Part shown: positions 54,236 through 63,784 of the stretch, piece by piece
Layout: the number at the start of each line of letters is the position of its first letter
How positions within the stretch are numbered: the stretch's first letter is position 1
Assembly: GCF_002743375.1 (NCBI RefSeq)
Contig: NZ_PDZC01000001.1
Coordinates: forward strand, 62,001 to 126,000
Direction: 5' to 3'
Source: Sporosarcina sp. P34
GTDB taxonomy: Bacteria > Bacillota > Bacilli > Bacillales_A > Planococcaceae
Length of the DNA: 64,000 nucleotides
Program-made: the position numbers and the translations under genes
Notes under the pieces: model-generated
Database searches by the model: none
Told to the model about the DNA's origin: nothing
What the model saw: the letters and a program-made list of their open reading frames with translations, nothing else

Positions 54236-56149
54236 TTGCGTTCATTTATTGATATGCAGTCAAAAAAACGTTTACGTGCAGTCTTCCTAGGTTTTCTTAT
54301 CTGTCTATTACTTGTCATAGGAAAACTATTTCATGTCCAAATCGTCAAGCATGAATGGCTGACCGAAAAAGCAGAAGAGAATTGGGACATTGAAGTACCT
54401 TTTGGTGCCATGCGTGGAAATATTACGGACCGAAGCGGTAAGTTGATTGTTGGTAATAAACTAGCACCCACGCTGTATTTCATGCCAGCTCAAAATCCTG
54501 ACATTTCTAGCGACATACCTGCAATTGCTAAAATCCTTAACATGCCGCCAGAAAAGTTGGAAGAAAAACTGAAGAAAAAAACCTATATGGTGAAATTAGC
54601 TCCGGAAGGAAAAAACATCACGAAGGAGCAGGGAGATGAAATTACTAAACTACAAGTAGCCGGCTTGTATGTAGGTGTAGATTTCGTCCGCCATTATCCA
54701 TATGACGATCTGTTAGCACGTTTAATCGGTTTTACCGGCTATGATGGCAATGGCTTGGCGGGTATTGAGTATGCGTATGATGAAATCTTGAACGGAACAG
54801 GGGACAAAGTGCGCCTGTTCACTGATGCTAAAGGAATTGCATTGCCTCATGTCGAGGATAGTTTTGAACATGGAAAAAATGGATCCACCTTGGAACTGAC
54901 GATCGATTTGAAGATGCACCAAATTGTGGAACGCGAACTGATCCAAGCGATGGAGAAGTATGATGCAGCACAGGCACTGGCTATCATAATGAATCCGAAA
55001 ACGGGGGAATTATTGTCACTGGCCTCCGTACCTGGTTTTGATCCACGGGAATACCAATCAGCCGATTCCACTATCTATAACCGGAACTTGCCTGTATGGA
55101 TGACGTACGAGCCAGGTTCCACATTCAAAATTCTTACGTTGGCAGCGAGTTTGGAAGAAGACGTCATCGATTTGGAGAATGAAAACTTTTATGACCCTGG
55201 TTATAAAGTCGTTGCAAACGCTAGATTACGGTGTTGGAAACGAGAAGGTCATAAAGATCAAACATTTTTACAAGTTGTAGAAAACTCATGCAACCCTGGT
55301 TTCATTACGATGGGTCAGCGACTCGGTAGTGAAAGATTAGATCGCTATATTCGTGAATTCGGTTTTGGTAGCTCGACAGAGTCAGGCATTGCTGGAGAAT
55401 CGAAAGGTATTTTGTTTTCCAAAGAAGCATTTGGACCGGTAGAACAGGCAACCACTGCGTTCGGGCAAGGAATCTCAGTCACGCCCATCCAGCAAGTGCA
55501 AGCAGTTGCCGCAGCAATTAATGGCGGTAAACTCTATAAGCCCTATATCGTCAAATCGATAAAGGACTCTGAAGGCAAGACGTTAAAAGAATTCGAACCT
55601 GAATTAAAAAGACAAGTAATTAGCGAGGAGACATCAGCTAAAGTGCGGCATGCGCTTGAATCGGTTGTAGCAAATGGATCGGGGCGTAATGCATTTGCAG
55701 ATGGACTTCGGATCGGTGGTAAAACAGGGACAGCACAGAAGGTAGAGAATGGTCGCTATAAGGATGGTGATTATATCGTCTCCTTCATTGGCTTTGCGCC
55801 TGCAGATGATCCAGAACTGCTCGTATATCTAGCTATTGATAGTCCAAAGAATTCCATTCAATTCGGAGGAGTCATCGCTGCACCAATTGTCGGACGGATC
55901 ATTGAAGAAATTGCTCCAATTGCTAATATTGAAAGAAGAAAAGAACAGTTGGAAAAAGAATATCGATGGGGAGACGCGATCACATTCCGTTCACCCGATT
56001 TACTTGGAATGAATGAAAAAGAATTACTGTCACAAAATTACACGTTCAAAGTGAAGTGGCATGGAAAAGGCAAGAAAGTCATTCGACAGTTGCCTGCTCC
56101 TCATACTTTGATGACCGTGGAAGACACGATTCATTTGTACACAGAATAA
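54236..56149 (+). CDS. spoVD: Stage V sporulation protein D (class B PBP)
   Basis: 637-residue class B PBP with N-terminal helix, dimerisation domain (MRGNITDRSGKLIVGNKLAP), transpeptidase domain (active Ser 295 in GSTFK, SCN in VENSCNPGF, KTGTAQ) and a single C-terminal PASTA-like domain. In B. subtilis SpoVD makes spore cortex peptidoglycan with SpoVE. TTG start at 54236 with a modest AAAGGTAG SD. The 53-base gap after pbpB contains CATACCTT, a weak sigma-E -10-like sequence. Confidence 0.88.
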   Translation: MRSFIDMQSKKRLRAVFLGFLICLLLVIGKLFHVQIVKHEWLTEKAEENWDIEVPFGAMRGNITDRSGKLIVGNKLAPTLYFMPAQNPDISSDIPAIAKILNMPPEKLEEKLKKKTYMVKLAPEGKNITKEQGDEITKLQVAGLYVGVDFVRHYPYDDLLARLIGFTGYDGNGLAGIEYAYDEILNGTGDKVRLFTDAKGIALPHVEDSFEHGKNGSTLELTIDLKMHQIVERELIQAMEKYDAAQALAIIMNPKTGELLSLASVPGFDPREYQSADSTIYNRNLPVWMTYEPGSTFKILTLAASLEEDVIDLENENFYDPGYKVVANARLRCWKREGHKDQTFLQVVENSCNPGFITMGQRLGSERLDRYIREFGFGSSTESGIAGESKGILFSKEAFGPVEQATTAFGQGISVTPIQQVQAVAAAINGGKLYKPYIVKSIKDSEGKTLKEFEPELKRQVISEETSAKVRHALESVVANGSGRNAFADGLRIGGKTGTAQKVENGRYKDGDYIVSFIGFAPADDPELLVYLAIDSPKNSIQFGGVIAAPIVGRIIEEIAPIANIERRKEQLEKEYRWGDAITFRSPDLLGMNEKELLSQNYTFKVKWHGKGKKVIRQLPAPHTLMTVEDTIHLYTE

Positions 56150-56195
56150 GCAGTGCTTCACTGACACGCAATTGATAGTAGAAGGAGAACTTGAC

Positions 56196-57167
56196 ATGAC
56201 ACTCGGCACCACAGTCACGATAATCGCTGTCGCATTTTTCGTATCAGCGATTATCGGGGTGATCATCATCCCATTACTTAGAAGGTTGAAATTTGGTCAA
56301 AGCATACGGGAAGAGGGCCCGCAAGCACATTTAAAGAAAGCGGGTACGCCTACGATGGGCGGGCTCATCTTCCTTCTTTCCATATTGATTTCAACACTCA
56401 CTTTATCTTACATAAACGACACATTAACTACTCATACGATTGTGTTATTGATCGTGCTGGTTGGTTTCGGAATCATCGGCTTCCTAGATGACTTTATTAT
56501 CATCGTGGCGAAGCGCAACTTAGGGTTGACATCACTTCAGAAATTAATCGGTCAGATCATCATTGCGATTGTGGCCTTTTTCTTACTGAAACTAGGACCA
56601 TTCGAAACTACCGTAATGATTCCTTTCACAGAAATTGGAATAGATTTAGGTGTGTTTTATGTGGCATTTTTGGTCTTTTGGCTTGTAGGTTTTTCAAACG
56701 CCGTAAACTTAACGGATGGCTTGGACGGACTCGTTGGTGGTACATCCACTATAGCATTCTCTGCATTTGGTGTATTTGCTTTAGCATATGAGCAAAACGA
56801 TATCGCGTTATTTGCATTTGTAGTAGCAGGTGCGATGCTTGGCTTTTTATTATTCAATATCAAACCAGCAAAAGTATTTATGGGGGACACAGGTTCATTG
56901 GCACTAGGTGGCGCAATCGCTATGATTTCGGTATTGATCAAACAAGAATTATTGTTGTTGATCATCGGAATTGTCTTTGTAGTAGAAACGCTATCTGTCA
57001 TCATTCAAGTCATAAGCTTTAAAATGACTGGAAAACGCGTCTTTAAAATGAGCCCTATTCATCATCACTTTGAATTATCAGGCTGGTCTGAATGGAAAGT
57101 AGTGATTGTGTTCTGGGGTGTGGCATTGCTTGCTGCCCTCGTACCGGTCTTCTTGGAGGTCATGTAG
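56196..57167 (+). CDS. mraY: Phospho-N-acetylmuramoyl-pentapeptide transferase
   Basis: 323-residue ten-helix membrane enzyme that makes lipid I from UDP-MurNAc-pentapeptide and undecaprenyl phosphate. Motifs: KKAGTPTMGGLIFLL, GFLDDFIIIVAKRNLGL (Asp-rich), NLTDGLDGL, and MSPIHHHFELSGWSE. ATG 56196 has GAAGGAGA upstream. In B. subtilis murE precedes it, but here spoVD is directly upstream. It abuts murD without a gap. Confidence 0.96.
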   Translation: MTLGTTVTIIAVAFFVSAIIGVIIIPLLRRLKFGQSIREEGPQAHLKKAGTPTMGGLIFLLSILISTLTLSYINDTLTTHTIVLLIVLVGFGIIGFLDDFIIIVAKRNLGLTSLQKLIGQIIIAIVAFFLLKLGPFETTVMIPFTEIGIDLGVFYVAFLVFWLVGFSNAVNLTDGLDGLVGGTSTIAFSAFGVFALAYEQNDIALFAFVVAGAMLGFLLFNIKPAKVFMGDTGSLALGGAIAMISVLIKQELLLLIIGIVFVVETLSVIIQVISFKMTGKRVFKMSPIHHHFELSGWSEWKVVIVFWGVALLAALVPVFLEVM

Positions 57168-58517
57168 ATGAAGAATACAGAACAATTCATAGGAAAAAGA
57201 GTACTTGTAATTGGACTTGCGAAAAGTGGAGTGGCAGCAGCTGGTTTGCTTCATCGTCTAGGTGCTGAAGTTGTGGTTAATGACTCAAAACCGCTAGAAG
57301 GCAATGTAGAGGCAATGGAACTCCAAAACGAAGGAATTGAAGTTATTGGTGGGGGACATCCAAGTGATTTACTAGACCGCAATTTCGACTTCATCGTGAA
57401 GAATCCGGGGATTCCTTATAGCAATTCGTTAGTAGCGAGTGCTGTTGAGCAACATATCCCGATTTGGACCGAAGTGGAATTGGCAGGGATTCTTAGTGAA
57501 GCACCGATTATTGCGATTACGGGTTCAAACGGTAAAACTACCACCACCACATTGCTTTATCACATGCTGAATATAGCAAAGAAAAAACCATTAATTGCCG
57601 GCAATATTGGAACGGTTTCATGTACGGTGGCGGAAAAAGCCCATGCGAATGAAGTAATTGTACTCGAAGCTTCTTCATTCCAATTAGCTGGAACAGAAAG
57701 CTTTGCACCGAGAATTGCAATATTTACGAATTTATATGAAGCGCATTTGGATTATCATGGATCGATGCAAGAGTATTTGGATGCAAAATTGCAAATGGCT
57801 CGCAATCAAACTTCGGAAGAATACTTGATTTTTAATGCAGATCAAATGGTAATCAAAGAATCGGTAGAATCATTTGAAGCTCAAAAAGTACCTTTCACAG
57901 TACTTGGAAAAACCAATGAGGGCATCTCGGCAGACGAAGACTGGATTTATTGGCTTGGTGAACCTTTCATAGAAATTAAATATATTAAATTACCGGGTCG
58001 CCATAATCTAGAGAATATCTTATCCGCAACAGCTGCGGCCATATTGTCAGGGTGTGAAAAAACAGCGATAGAAAATGTTTTAAGTTCTTTCACTGGTGTT
58101 CGTCACCGTATGCAATTCGTTCGTGAAGTGAACAGTCGTACCATATACAATGATTCGAAAGCGACGAACACATTAGCAACAAAAAGTGCACTTTCCTCAT
58201 TTAAGAAGCCAATCGTTTTGATTGCGGGTGGACTTGACAGAGGGCATTCCTTTGAAGAATTACGACCGTTTATGAAAAATGTTCGCGCTGCCGTGACGAT
58301 AGGGGAGACAGCAGAGCGTTTTGCAGAGTTTGCAAAGTCTTGTGGTGTAACGGAGACGATACAGACATCAACTATGCAGGAGGCGGTTGAGAAGGCATAT
58401 GCGTGTAGTTGTGAAGACGATGTAATTTTATTGTCGCCTAGTTGTGCGAGTTGGGATCAATATAAGAACTTTGAAATTCGGGGCGACGAATTTATTGATG
58501 CTGTTATGAAGTTGTAA
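57168..58517 (+). CDS. murD: UDP-N-acetylmuramoyl-L-alanine--D-glutamate ligase
   Basis: 449-residue Mur ligase adding D-Glu to UDP-MurNAc-L-Ala. N-terminal Rossmann-like LVIGLAKSGVAAAGLLHRLG, ATP site AITGSNGKTTTTTLL (about residues 115-129), NPGIPYSN, and the C-terminal DSKATNTLATKSAL and LLSPSCASWDQYKNFEIRGD. ATG starts right after the mraY stop codon. Confidence 0.96.
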   Translation: MKNTEQFIGKRVLVIGLAKSGVAAAGLLHRLGAEVVVNDSKPLEGNVEAMELQNEGIEVIGGGHPSDLLDRNFDFIVKNPGIPYSNSLVASAVEQHIPIWTEVELAGILSEAPIIAITGSNGKTTTTTLLYHMLNIAKKKPLIAGNIGTVSCTVAEKAHANEVIVLEASSFQLAGTESFAPRIAIFTNLYEAHLDYHGSMQEYLDAKLQMARNQTSEEYLIFNADQMVIKESVESFEAQKVPFTVLGKTNEGISADEDWIYWLGEPFIEIKYIKLPGRHNLENILSATAAAILSGCEKTAIENVLSSFTGVRHRMQFVREVNSRTIYNDSKATNTLATKSALSSFKKPIVLIAGGLDRGHSFEELRPFMKNVRAAVTIGETAERFAEFAKSCGVTETIQTSTMQEAVEKAYACSCEDDVILLSPSCASWDQYKNFEIRGDEFIDAVMKL

Positions 58518-58574
58518 ATTCGTTGTAATGGTCGTTGAGTAAGATGAAGAACTGATTGATTAATTTGAGGAAGG

Positions 58575-59663
58575 ATGCGAACGCTGGAGAGAACCTACCG
58601 AATAATCTTTTTGACAACCGCCTTACTATTGTCTTTGATTGGATTAGTTTTTGTACAATCGGCAGGATCTTATTGGGGAGAAGTTCATTATCAAGATTCT
58701 TCTCCGTTTATTGTCAAGCAAGGCATTTATATGATTATTTCGTTGGCTGTTGCTTATGTGCTAGTCAAAAGCCCATTAACATCTCATCCTAAATTCTGGA
58801 CGTATTGCTATATCGGTTCAGTGCTTATGTTGATAGCTGTATTGATCCCAGGTATTGGAGCGGTGAGAAATGGTTCTCAAAGCTGGATCGCGTTCGGTCC
58901 TATCAGTTTACAACCGGCGGAATTCGTGAAGGTGGCTTTACTTGGGAAATTAGCCAGCGGTATGAAGAAGCATAAAGAAAAGTCCTGGCAATGGCAACAT
59001 TTTGCTTGGATTTTATTACCTGCCACTTTGATCATGTTGCAACCAGATCTCGGCTCGGCCGTCATCATGATCGTAGCTGCTTTTGTCATACTTTTCTTGG
59101 CAGGCTATCCATTGTCATTCTTTATCTTTCTTTTCGTTTCAGGAGTCGGTGCTTTTATCGCACTCATTCTAGCTGCACCGTATCGTTTGGACCGCATTAA
59201 ATCCTACATTGATCCGTGGAACGACCCTCTCGGTACGGGATTTCAAAGTATTCAATCCTTGTTTGCAATTGCCCCTGGCGGATTATTCGGTCACGGCTTC
59301 GGAAATAGCCGTCAAAAGTTTTTGTACTTGCCTGAACCTCAAAATGACTTTATCTTTTCTATCATTGCGGAGGAAATTGGCTTTATTGGTGCAGCGTCTA
59401 TCGTATTGCTGTTTATCTTGTTATTCGCTTCTGCATTCGGCATAGCGATTCGGCTGAACAACTGGAATTCCTTTTTAATTGTCACTGGTATGGTGTCCAT
59501 GGTAACTTTCCAAACGTTTTTAAATATGGGAGTCGTTTCAGGGTTGCTGCCTGTGACAGGGGTGACGTTGCCTTTCATTAGTTATGGAGGATCCTCGCTG
59601 TTGACCACTTGGCTTGCTGTTGGGACAATATTACACTACTCTGCAAATAAAAGGGCAGGATGA
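58575..59663 (+). CDS. spoVE: SEDS glycosyltransferase SpoVE
   Basis: 362-residue SEDS membrane protein, paralogue of the FtsW at 16639. Motifs GSQSWIAFGPISLQPAEFVK, LQPDLGSAVIM, APGGLFGHGFGNSRQKFLYLPEPQNDFIFSIIAEE and PVTGVTLPFISYGGSS. Position in the dcw cluster after murD equals B. subtilis spoVE, which works with SpoVD in cortex synthesis. Its exact role here is inferred from position. Confidence 0.88.
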   Translation: MRTLERTYRIIFLTTALLLSLIGLVFVQSAGSYWGEVHYQDSSPFIVKQGIYMIISLAVAYVLVKSPLTSHPKFWTYCYIGSVLMLIAVLIPGIGAVRNGSQSWIAFGPISLQPAEFVKVALLGKLASGMKKHKEKSWQWQHFAWILLPATLIMLQPDLGSAVIMIVAAFVILFLAGYPLSFFIFLFVSGVGAFIALILAAPYRLDRIKSYIDPWNDPLGTGFQSIQSLFAIAPGGLFGHGFGNSRQKFLYLPEPQNDFIFSIIAEEIGFIGAASIVLLFILLFASAFGIAIRLNNWNSFLIVTGMVSMVTFQTFLNMGVVSGLLPVTGVTLPFISYGGSSLLTTWLAVGTILHYSANKRAG

Positions 59664-59677
59664 AAGGAGAATAGGAT

Positions 59678-60538
59678 GTGGAAAAAATAATAGATATTGA
59701 AGATCGGATTCCATCCATGCGTAAAAAACGCAGAAGAAAGGCCAATATGAGCTTTCTTTTGCTAGTCGTGATATTCGTCCTTGTTCTTCTTGCCTTGTTG
59801 TATTTCCAATCTTCATTAAGTGATGTTTCGAATATATCCATTAATGAGACTGTTTTACACGAAGGTGAGGAGTATAAAGATCAGAGTGGATTGTATAAGG
59901 GGCAATCACTATGGGGGTTCCGTACTAAAGATATAGAAAAAAATATCAAGAAGATTCCTGGCGTGAAGGATGCTCAGGTGAACCGTGATTTTTACAATGA
60001 TGTGTCTATTCGTGTTACAGAATGGGAACCGGTTGCCTTTATAGAGAATAAAGGACAATATGATCTATTGTTGGAAAATGGTGAACGCTTAGAAACGACC
60101 GATCCAGATATCCTTTCGCATGCCCCCATTCTATCAGGTTTTACCGATCCTGAAGTGACGGAACGAATGATCAATGAACTACAAGTGATGGATAGCACGG
60201 TTTTTGAACTCCTGTCAGAGCTTCGTTATCAAGGAGAAGAAAAAATTGACGTATTTATGAGTGATGGATACGAAGTTCATGCGGTAATTCTAGGTTTCGC
60301 TGATAAAATGTCCTACTATCCGGATATCATCGCTCAATTGCCTAAAGAAGAAAAAGGCGTGCTGGATATTGAAATTGGTGTGTACTTTAAAACCTATACA
60401 AATTTCTACAAAGAGCCAGTGCTGATAGATGTAGAGATCCCACAGCCTACTGAAAAGTCAAATACAACAAAAAATAAACCGCTCGATGTGGAAACGAATA
60501 AGGAGGAAGAAAGTGAGCAAAAAACTGAAGAAAACTAG
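59678..60538 (+). CDS. divIB: Cell division protein DivIB/FtsQ
   Basis: 286-residue bitopic division protein: basic cytoplasmic N-terminus (MRKKRRRKAN), one membrane helix (about residues 26-44), a POTRA domain (about 48-118, VSNISINETVLHEGEEY through DVSIRVTEWEPVAFIE), the beta domain, and a charged Glu/Lys-rich tail. GTG start at 59678 with AAAGGAG; an ATG two bases earlier stops after four codons. murG and murB, which precede it in B. subtilis, are absent. Confidence 0.9.
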   Translation: MEKIIDIEDRIPSMRKKRRRKANMSFLLLVVIFVLVLLALLYFQSSLSDVSNISINETVLHEGEEYKDQSGLYKGQSLWGFRTKDIEKNIKKIPGVKDAQVNRDFYNDVSIRVTEWEPVAFIENKGQYDLLLENGERLETTDPDILSHAPILSGFTDPEVTERMINELQVMDSTVFELLSELRYQGEEKIDVFMSDGYEVHAVILGFADKMSYYPDIIAQLPKEEKGVLDIEIGVYFKTYTNFYKEPVLIDVEIPQPTEKSNTTKNKPLDVETNKEEESEQKTEEN

Positions 60539-61238
60539 AGAGAAACGCGGCAAGCAATTAGTGCTATCCATCGTATTTCTAGTCCTAGGCTTCATGCTTG
60601 CGTTTTCCTATCGTACAGTTGGCAGTAAGCAACAAATGCTAAATTTAGAGCAAACCAATTTATTTCAGCAAGAAGAACAATATCGGGCAGATTTAATCGA
60701 ACAGCAAGAAAGAAATAAGGAATTGACGAATGAATTACTAGAGAAACAGAAAAAAGTACATTCGTTTGAACAGGATTTCTCCGACAAAGAAAAAAATCAT
60801 GCGGTCCTTGTAGAAAAAGCACGAGATTTAAGATTATTGCTTGGCGATATTCCGTCAAAAGGTGCGGGGATAAAAGTGACATTGGAAGATGCGGACTATG
60901 ATCCTTCCATACAAAATCCGAATGATTATATAGTCCATGAGAGTCACGTTTTACGTGTAATCAATGAATTGAAAATCGCAGGTGCGCAAGGAATGACAAT
61001 CAACGGGCAACGGATTAATTCGAATTCGTACATAAAGTGTACAGGCCCTGTTATTATGGTTGATGGTAGAACGTTTCCAGCACCTTTTATTATAGAAGCA
61101 GTAGGAGATCCGAAAGTGCTATTACCAGCGCTACATTTAAAAGGCAGTGTTATAGATGGCTTGTTGAGAGATAATATCGTCGTCACATTAGAAGAAATGA
61201 AGGAAGTTCAACTACCTGCGATTCGTGACGAAGTATGA
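60513..61238 (+). CDS. ylxW: DUF881 family protein YlxW
   Basis: 241-residue protein with an N-terminal membrane helix (about 14-32), a coiled coil (about 40-95, rich in Gln and Glu) and a DUF881 domain (GAGIKVTLEDADYDP, INELKIAGAQGMTINGQRI, NSYIKCTGPVIMVDG, PFIIEAVGDP). GTG 60513 has AAGGAGG before it and overlaps the end of divIB by 26 bases. Function unknown; conserved before ftsAZ in Bacillales. Confidence 0.88.
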   Translation: MSKKLKKTREKRGKQLVLSIVFLVLGFMLAFSYRTVGSKQQMLNLEQTNLFQQEEQYRADLIEQQERNKELTNELLEKQKKVHSFEQDFSDKEKNHAVLVEKARDLRLLLGDIPSKGAGIKVTLEDADYDPSIQNPNDYIVHESHVLRVINELKIAGAQGMTINGQRINSNSYIKCTGPVIMVDGRTFPAPFIIEAVGDPKVLLPALHLKGSVIDGLLRDNIVVTLEEMKEVQLPAIRDEV

Positions 61239-61258
61239 GGGATTGTGGGGGGGGTAGA

Positions 61259-61975
61259 GTGAAGCAAAAAATACACTGGAAGTTCACGTTGATTCTCGGT
61301 ATAGTGGGATTTGTATTGGCTTTACAATATAACACGATGAATACCACATCTCCACGAGACACACGAGATTTATGGGCTATACGTAAAGAATTATCAAGTG
61401 AAAAGAAAATCCACTCTGAACTTTTAGAAGAAATTAGAGGAATTGACCAGACGCTTGCTGCTTATAACGCATCACCCGAAACGAATGCAGCAAATGTGTT
61501 GCAAGATACATTGGATAAATTGTATAAACAAGCGGGATTCATGCCGACCACTGGTCCGGGATTTGTAATAGAAGTTGCGCCATCGCCTGAAAGTATTGCG
61601 CTTGGCTATGAAATAAAGCCAGTATCATCTGAACTGCTGGCATGGTTTATTAACGTGGTGAATCAACAACAAGGTAATGAGTTGGAGATTGACGGAAAAC
61701 GCTTTACTACATTGAGTTGGATTCGGGATATCAATGGTAATCTGACAGTCAGTGGGGAAGTGGTTTCTACACCACCTTTCAATATTAAAGTCGTTTCTCC
61801 TTCGAAGGAAGCAAGTGATGAGTTGTATAATCAATTATTGACAACTACTATTCAAGACGAATTCTATTTAGACGACTTAATTTTGACCATTAGTGAACCA
61901 ACGGACCGTATTACGTTACAGGGCTGGACGGGCGGTTTTGAAAATCGATTTTTAAAAGAACAAACAAAGGAGTAA
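61259..61975 (+). CDS. ylxX: DUF881 family protein YlxX
   Basis: 238-residue paralogue of the preceding gene: membrane helix at about 6-23, short coiled coil, then DUF881 domain (GPGFVIEVAPSPES, LLAWFINVVNQQQGNELEIDG, PPFNIKVVSPSKEAS). Tandem DUF881 genes are usual here. GTG 61259 is my choice; an ATG at 61235 overlaps the ylxW stop and is possible. Confidence 0.85.
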   Translation: MKQKIHWKFTLILGIVGFVLALQYNTMNTTSPRDTRDLWAIRKELSSEKKIHSELLEEIRGIDQTLAAYNASPETNAANVLQDTLDKLYKQAGFMPTTGPGFVIEVAPSPESIALGYEIKPVSSELLAWFINVVNQQQGNELEIDGKRFTTLSWIRDINGNLTVSGEVVSTPPFNIKVVSPSKEASDELYNQLLTTTIQDEFYLDDLILTISEPTDRITLQGWTGGFENRFLKEQTKE

Positions 61976-61982
61976 TGACAAT

Positions 61983-62348
61983 ATGTGGCTACCCTTACTT
62001 GGGCTCCTCCTTGGCGTTTCACTAGGTTTGCTCTCAGATATACAGATTCCGCAAGTTTATAATAACTATTTAACTATTGCGATTCTCGCTGCATTTGATA
62101 CACTATTTGGTGGAATCAGGGCCTATCTTCAGCAAGTGTATGACGATCGAATATTCGTCAGCGGATTTTTCTTCAATATACTTTTGGCAGCAGCACTTGC
62201 TTTTATTGGTGTACACTTAGGTGTTGATTTATATTTGGCAGCAGTTTTCGCTTTTGGTGTACGATTATTCCAAAACATCGCGGTCATCAGAAGAATCCTG
62301 CTCGCGAAATGGACAGGGAGAAACAAAAATTCCGACACAAATACGTAA
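61983..62348 (+). CDS. sbp: Small basic protein Sbp (DUF1290)
   Basis: 121-residue membrane protein with four predicted helices, matching Sbp: WLPLLGLLLGVSLGLLSDIQIPQVYNNYL-type start (split across the first helix and loop), the loop AAFDTLFGGIRAYLQQVYDD and a basic C-terminal tail. Located between the DUF881 pair and ftsA as in B. subtilis. Function unknown. Confidence 0.9.
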   Translation: MWLPLLGLLLGVSLGLLSDIQIPQVYNNYLTIAILAAFDTLFGGIRAYLQQVYDDRIFVSGFFFNILLAAALAFIGVHLGVDLYLAAVFAFGVRLFQNIAVIRRILLAKWTGRNKNSDTNT

Positions 62349-62373
62349 TATTACATGTTTTTAGAAGAGGGTG

Positions 62374-62403
62374 TTGAAAATATTTAGACAAAGCAGTCAT
62401 AAT
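62374..62403 (+). promoter_or_regulatory. Candidate ftsAZ promoter
   Basis: TTGAAA (62374-62379), 18-base spacer, CATAAT (62398-62403), 46 bases before the ftsA start. Matched by eye. Confidence 0.45.
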
Positions 62404-62448
62404 ACAATAGAATGGAAGTTACTAGTTACATTAAGGAGGTGTCAATAA

Positions 62449-63735
62449 TTGAGTAAATCAAATCATTACGTATCACTTGATATAGGATCATCCACAATTA
62501 AAGTTTTAATTGGAGAGATGGATCAAAATGCCCTGCATGTAATCGGTGTAGGAAATGTTCAATCTGCTGGAATTCGCAAAGGAACAATTATTGATATTGA
62601 TGCCACTGTCCAGTCAATCCGTAAAGCGATTGAACAGGCTGAAAGAATGACAGGCTTGAAAATTGAAGAAGTAGTTCTTGGCATACCTGCAAATGGCGTC
62701 CAGTTCCAAAACGTCAAAGGCGTTGTGGCAGTGAACTCTGAAAATCGTGAAATCACAGATGATGACCTAGAAAGAGTTATGAAATCATCACAAGTAATGA
62801 ATGTTCCACCCGAAAGAGAATTCGTCAATTTAGTGCCAAAGCAATTTATTGTCGATGATTATGATGAAATCACAGATCCCCGTGGTATGATGGGAGTAAG
62901 ATTGGAAATGGACGCAACGTTAATTACGACGTCCAAAACTCAACTACATAACATTTTACGCTGTGTAGAAAAAGCTGGTTTACAAATACGCGAAATTTAT
63001 TTGCAGCCATTAGCGGCAGGTACATTCGCATTATCTGAAGATGAAATGTATCATGGAACTGCCTTTATTGATATTGGCGGAGGATCAACTACGGTTTCAG
63101 TATTTGCCGAAAATCGTTTGATTAGTACATCTGTATTACCTGTTGGCGGAGACCATATTACAAAAGACCTGTCAATCGTCTTAAAAACACCTACAGAACA
63201 AGCAAGAATGATTAAGCATCAGTATGGACATGCCTATTATGACGATGCTTCAGACGAAGAATTATTTGAAGTACCAGTAGTAGGTTCAGATGCAAAAGAT
63301 CAATATAGCCAGCGATATATCTCTGATGTTATCGGTTCACGTCTTGAAGAATTGTTCGAATTGATTCTCGAAGATTTGTATGCAACAGGCATCCGTGACT
63401 TGCCTGGAGGTATCGTCATCACAGGCGGTACGGCTAAACTGGACGGAATTTTGCAGTTGGCTCGTGATGTCTTTAAAACAAGAGCTAGATTGTACACACC
63501 AGAATATATTGGTGTCCGTGAGCCAATGTATTCTACTGCGGTTGGCTTGATTCGCTATGCATATATGGAAGATGTGTTCTTTGGTTATGAAGAAGAGCCG
63601 GTTGGGGTAACTCAATCGCCAGAGTCCATTTATGAAGTTGCGGAACCTGTAGCTCGGCCAGTTAAACCGAAGAAAGAAAAAGGTCAAGGATTCATGAAAC
63701 GCGCTAAAAAAGTATTCGACAATTTCTTTGAGTAA
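62449..63735 (+). CDS. ftsA: Cell division protein FtsA
   Basis: 428-residue actin-like membrane anchor of the Z ring. Phosphate-1 motif SLDIGSSTIKVLIGE, IGGGSTTVSVF (phosphate 2), GGIVITGGTAKLDGI (adenosine), SHS2-like 1C insertion, and a C-terminal amphipathic helix GFMKRAKKVFDNFFE that binds the membrane. TTG start with the perfect SD AAGGAGGTG. Confidence 0.96.
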   Translation: MSKSNHYVSLDIGSSTIKVLIGEMDQNALHVIGVGNVQSAGIRKGTIIDIDATVQSIRKAIEQAERMTGLKIEEVVLGIPANGVQFQNVKGVVAVNSENREITDDDLERVMKSSQVMNVPPEREFVNLVPKQFIVDDYDEITDPRGMMGVRLEMDATLITTSKTQLHNILRCVEKAGLQIREIYLQPLAAGTFALSEDEMYHGTAFIDIGGGSTTVSVFAENRLISTSVLPVGGDHITKDLSIVLKTPTEQARMIKHQYGHAYYDDASDEELFEVPVVGSDAKDQYSQRYISDVIGSRLEELFELILEDLYATGIRDLPGGIVITGGTAKLDGILQLARDVFKTRARLYTPEYIGVREPMYSTAVGLIRYAYMEDVFFGYEEEPVGVTQSPESIYEVAEPVARPVKPKKEKGQGFMKRAKKVFDNFFE

Positions 63736-63784
63736 AACAGTATGTTAGACGGGGAATTGCAGATAATTTAGAGGAGGAAAATCA

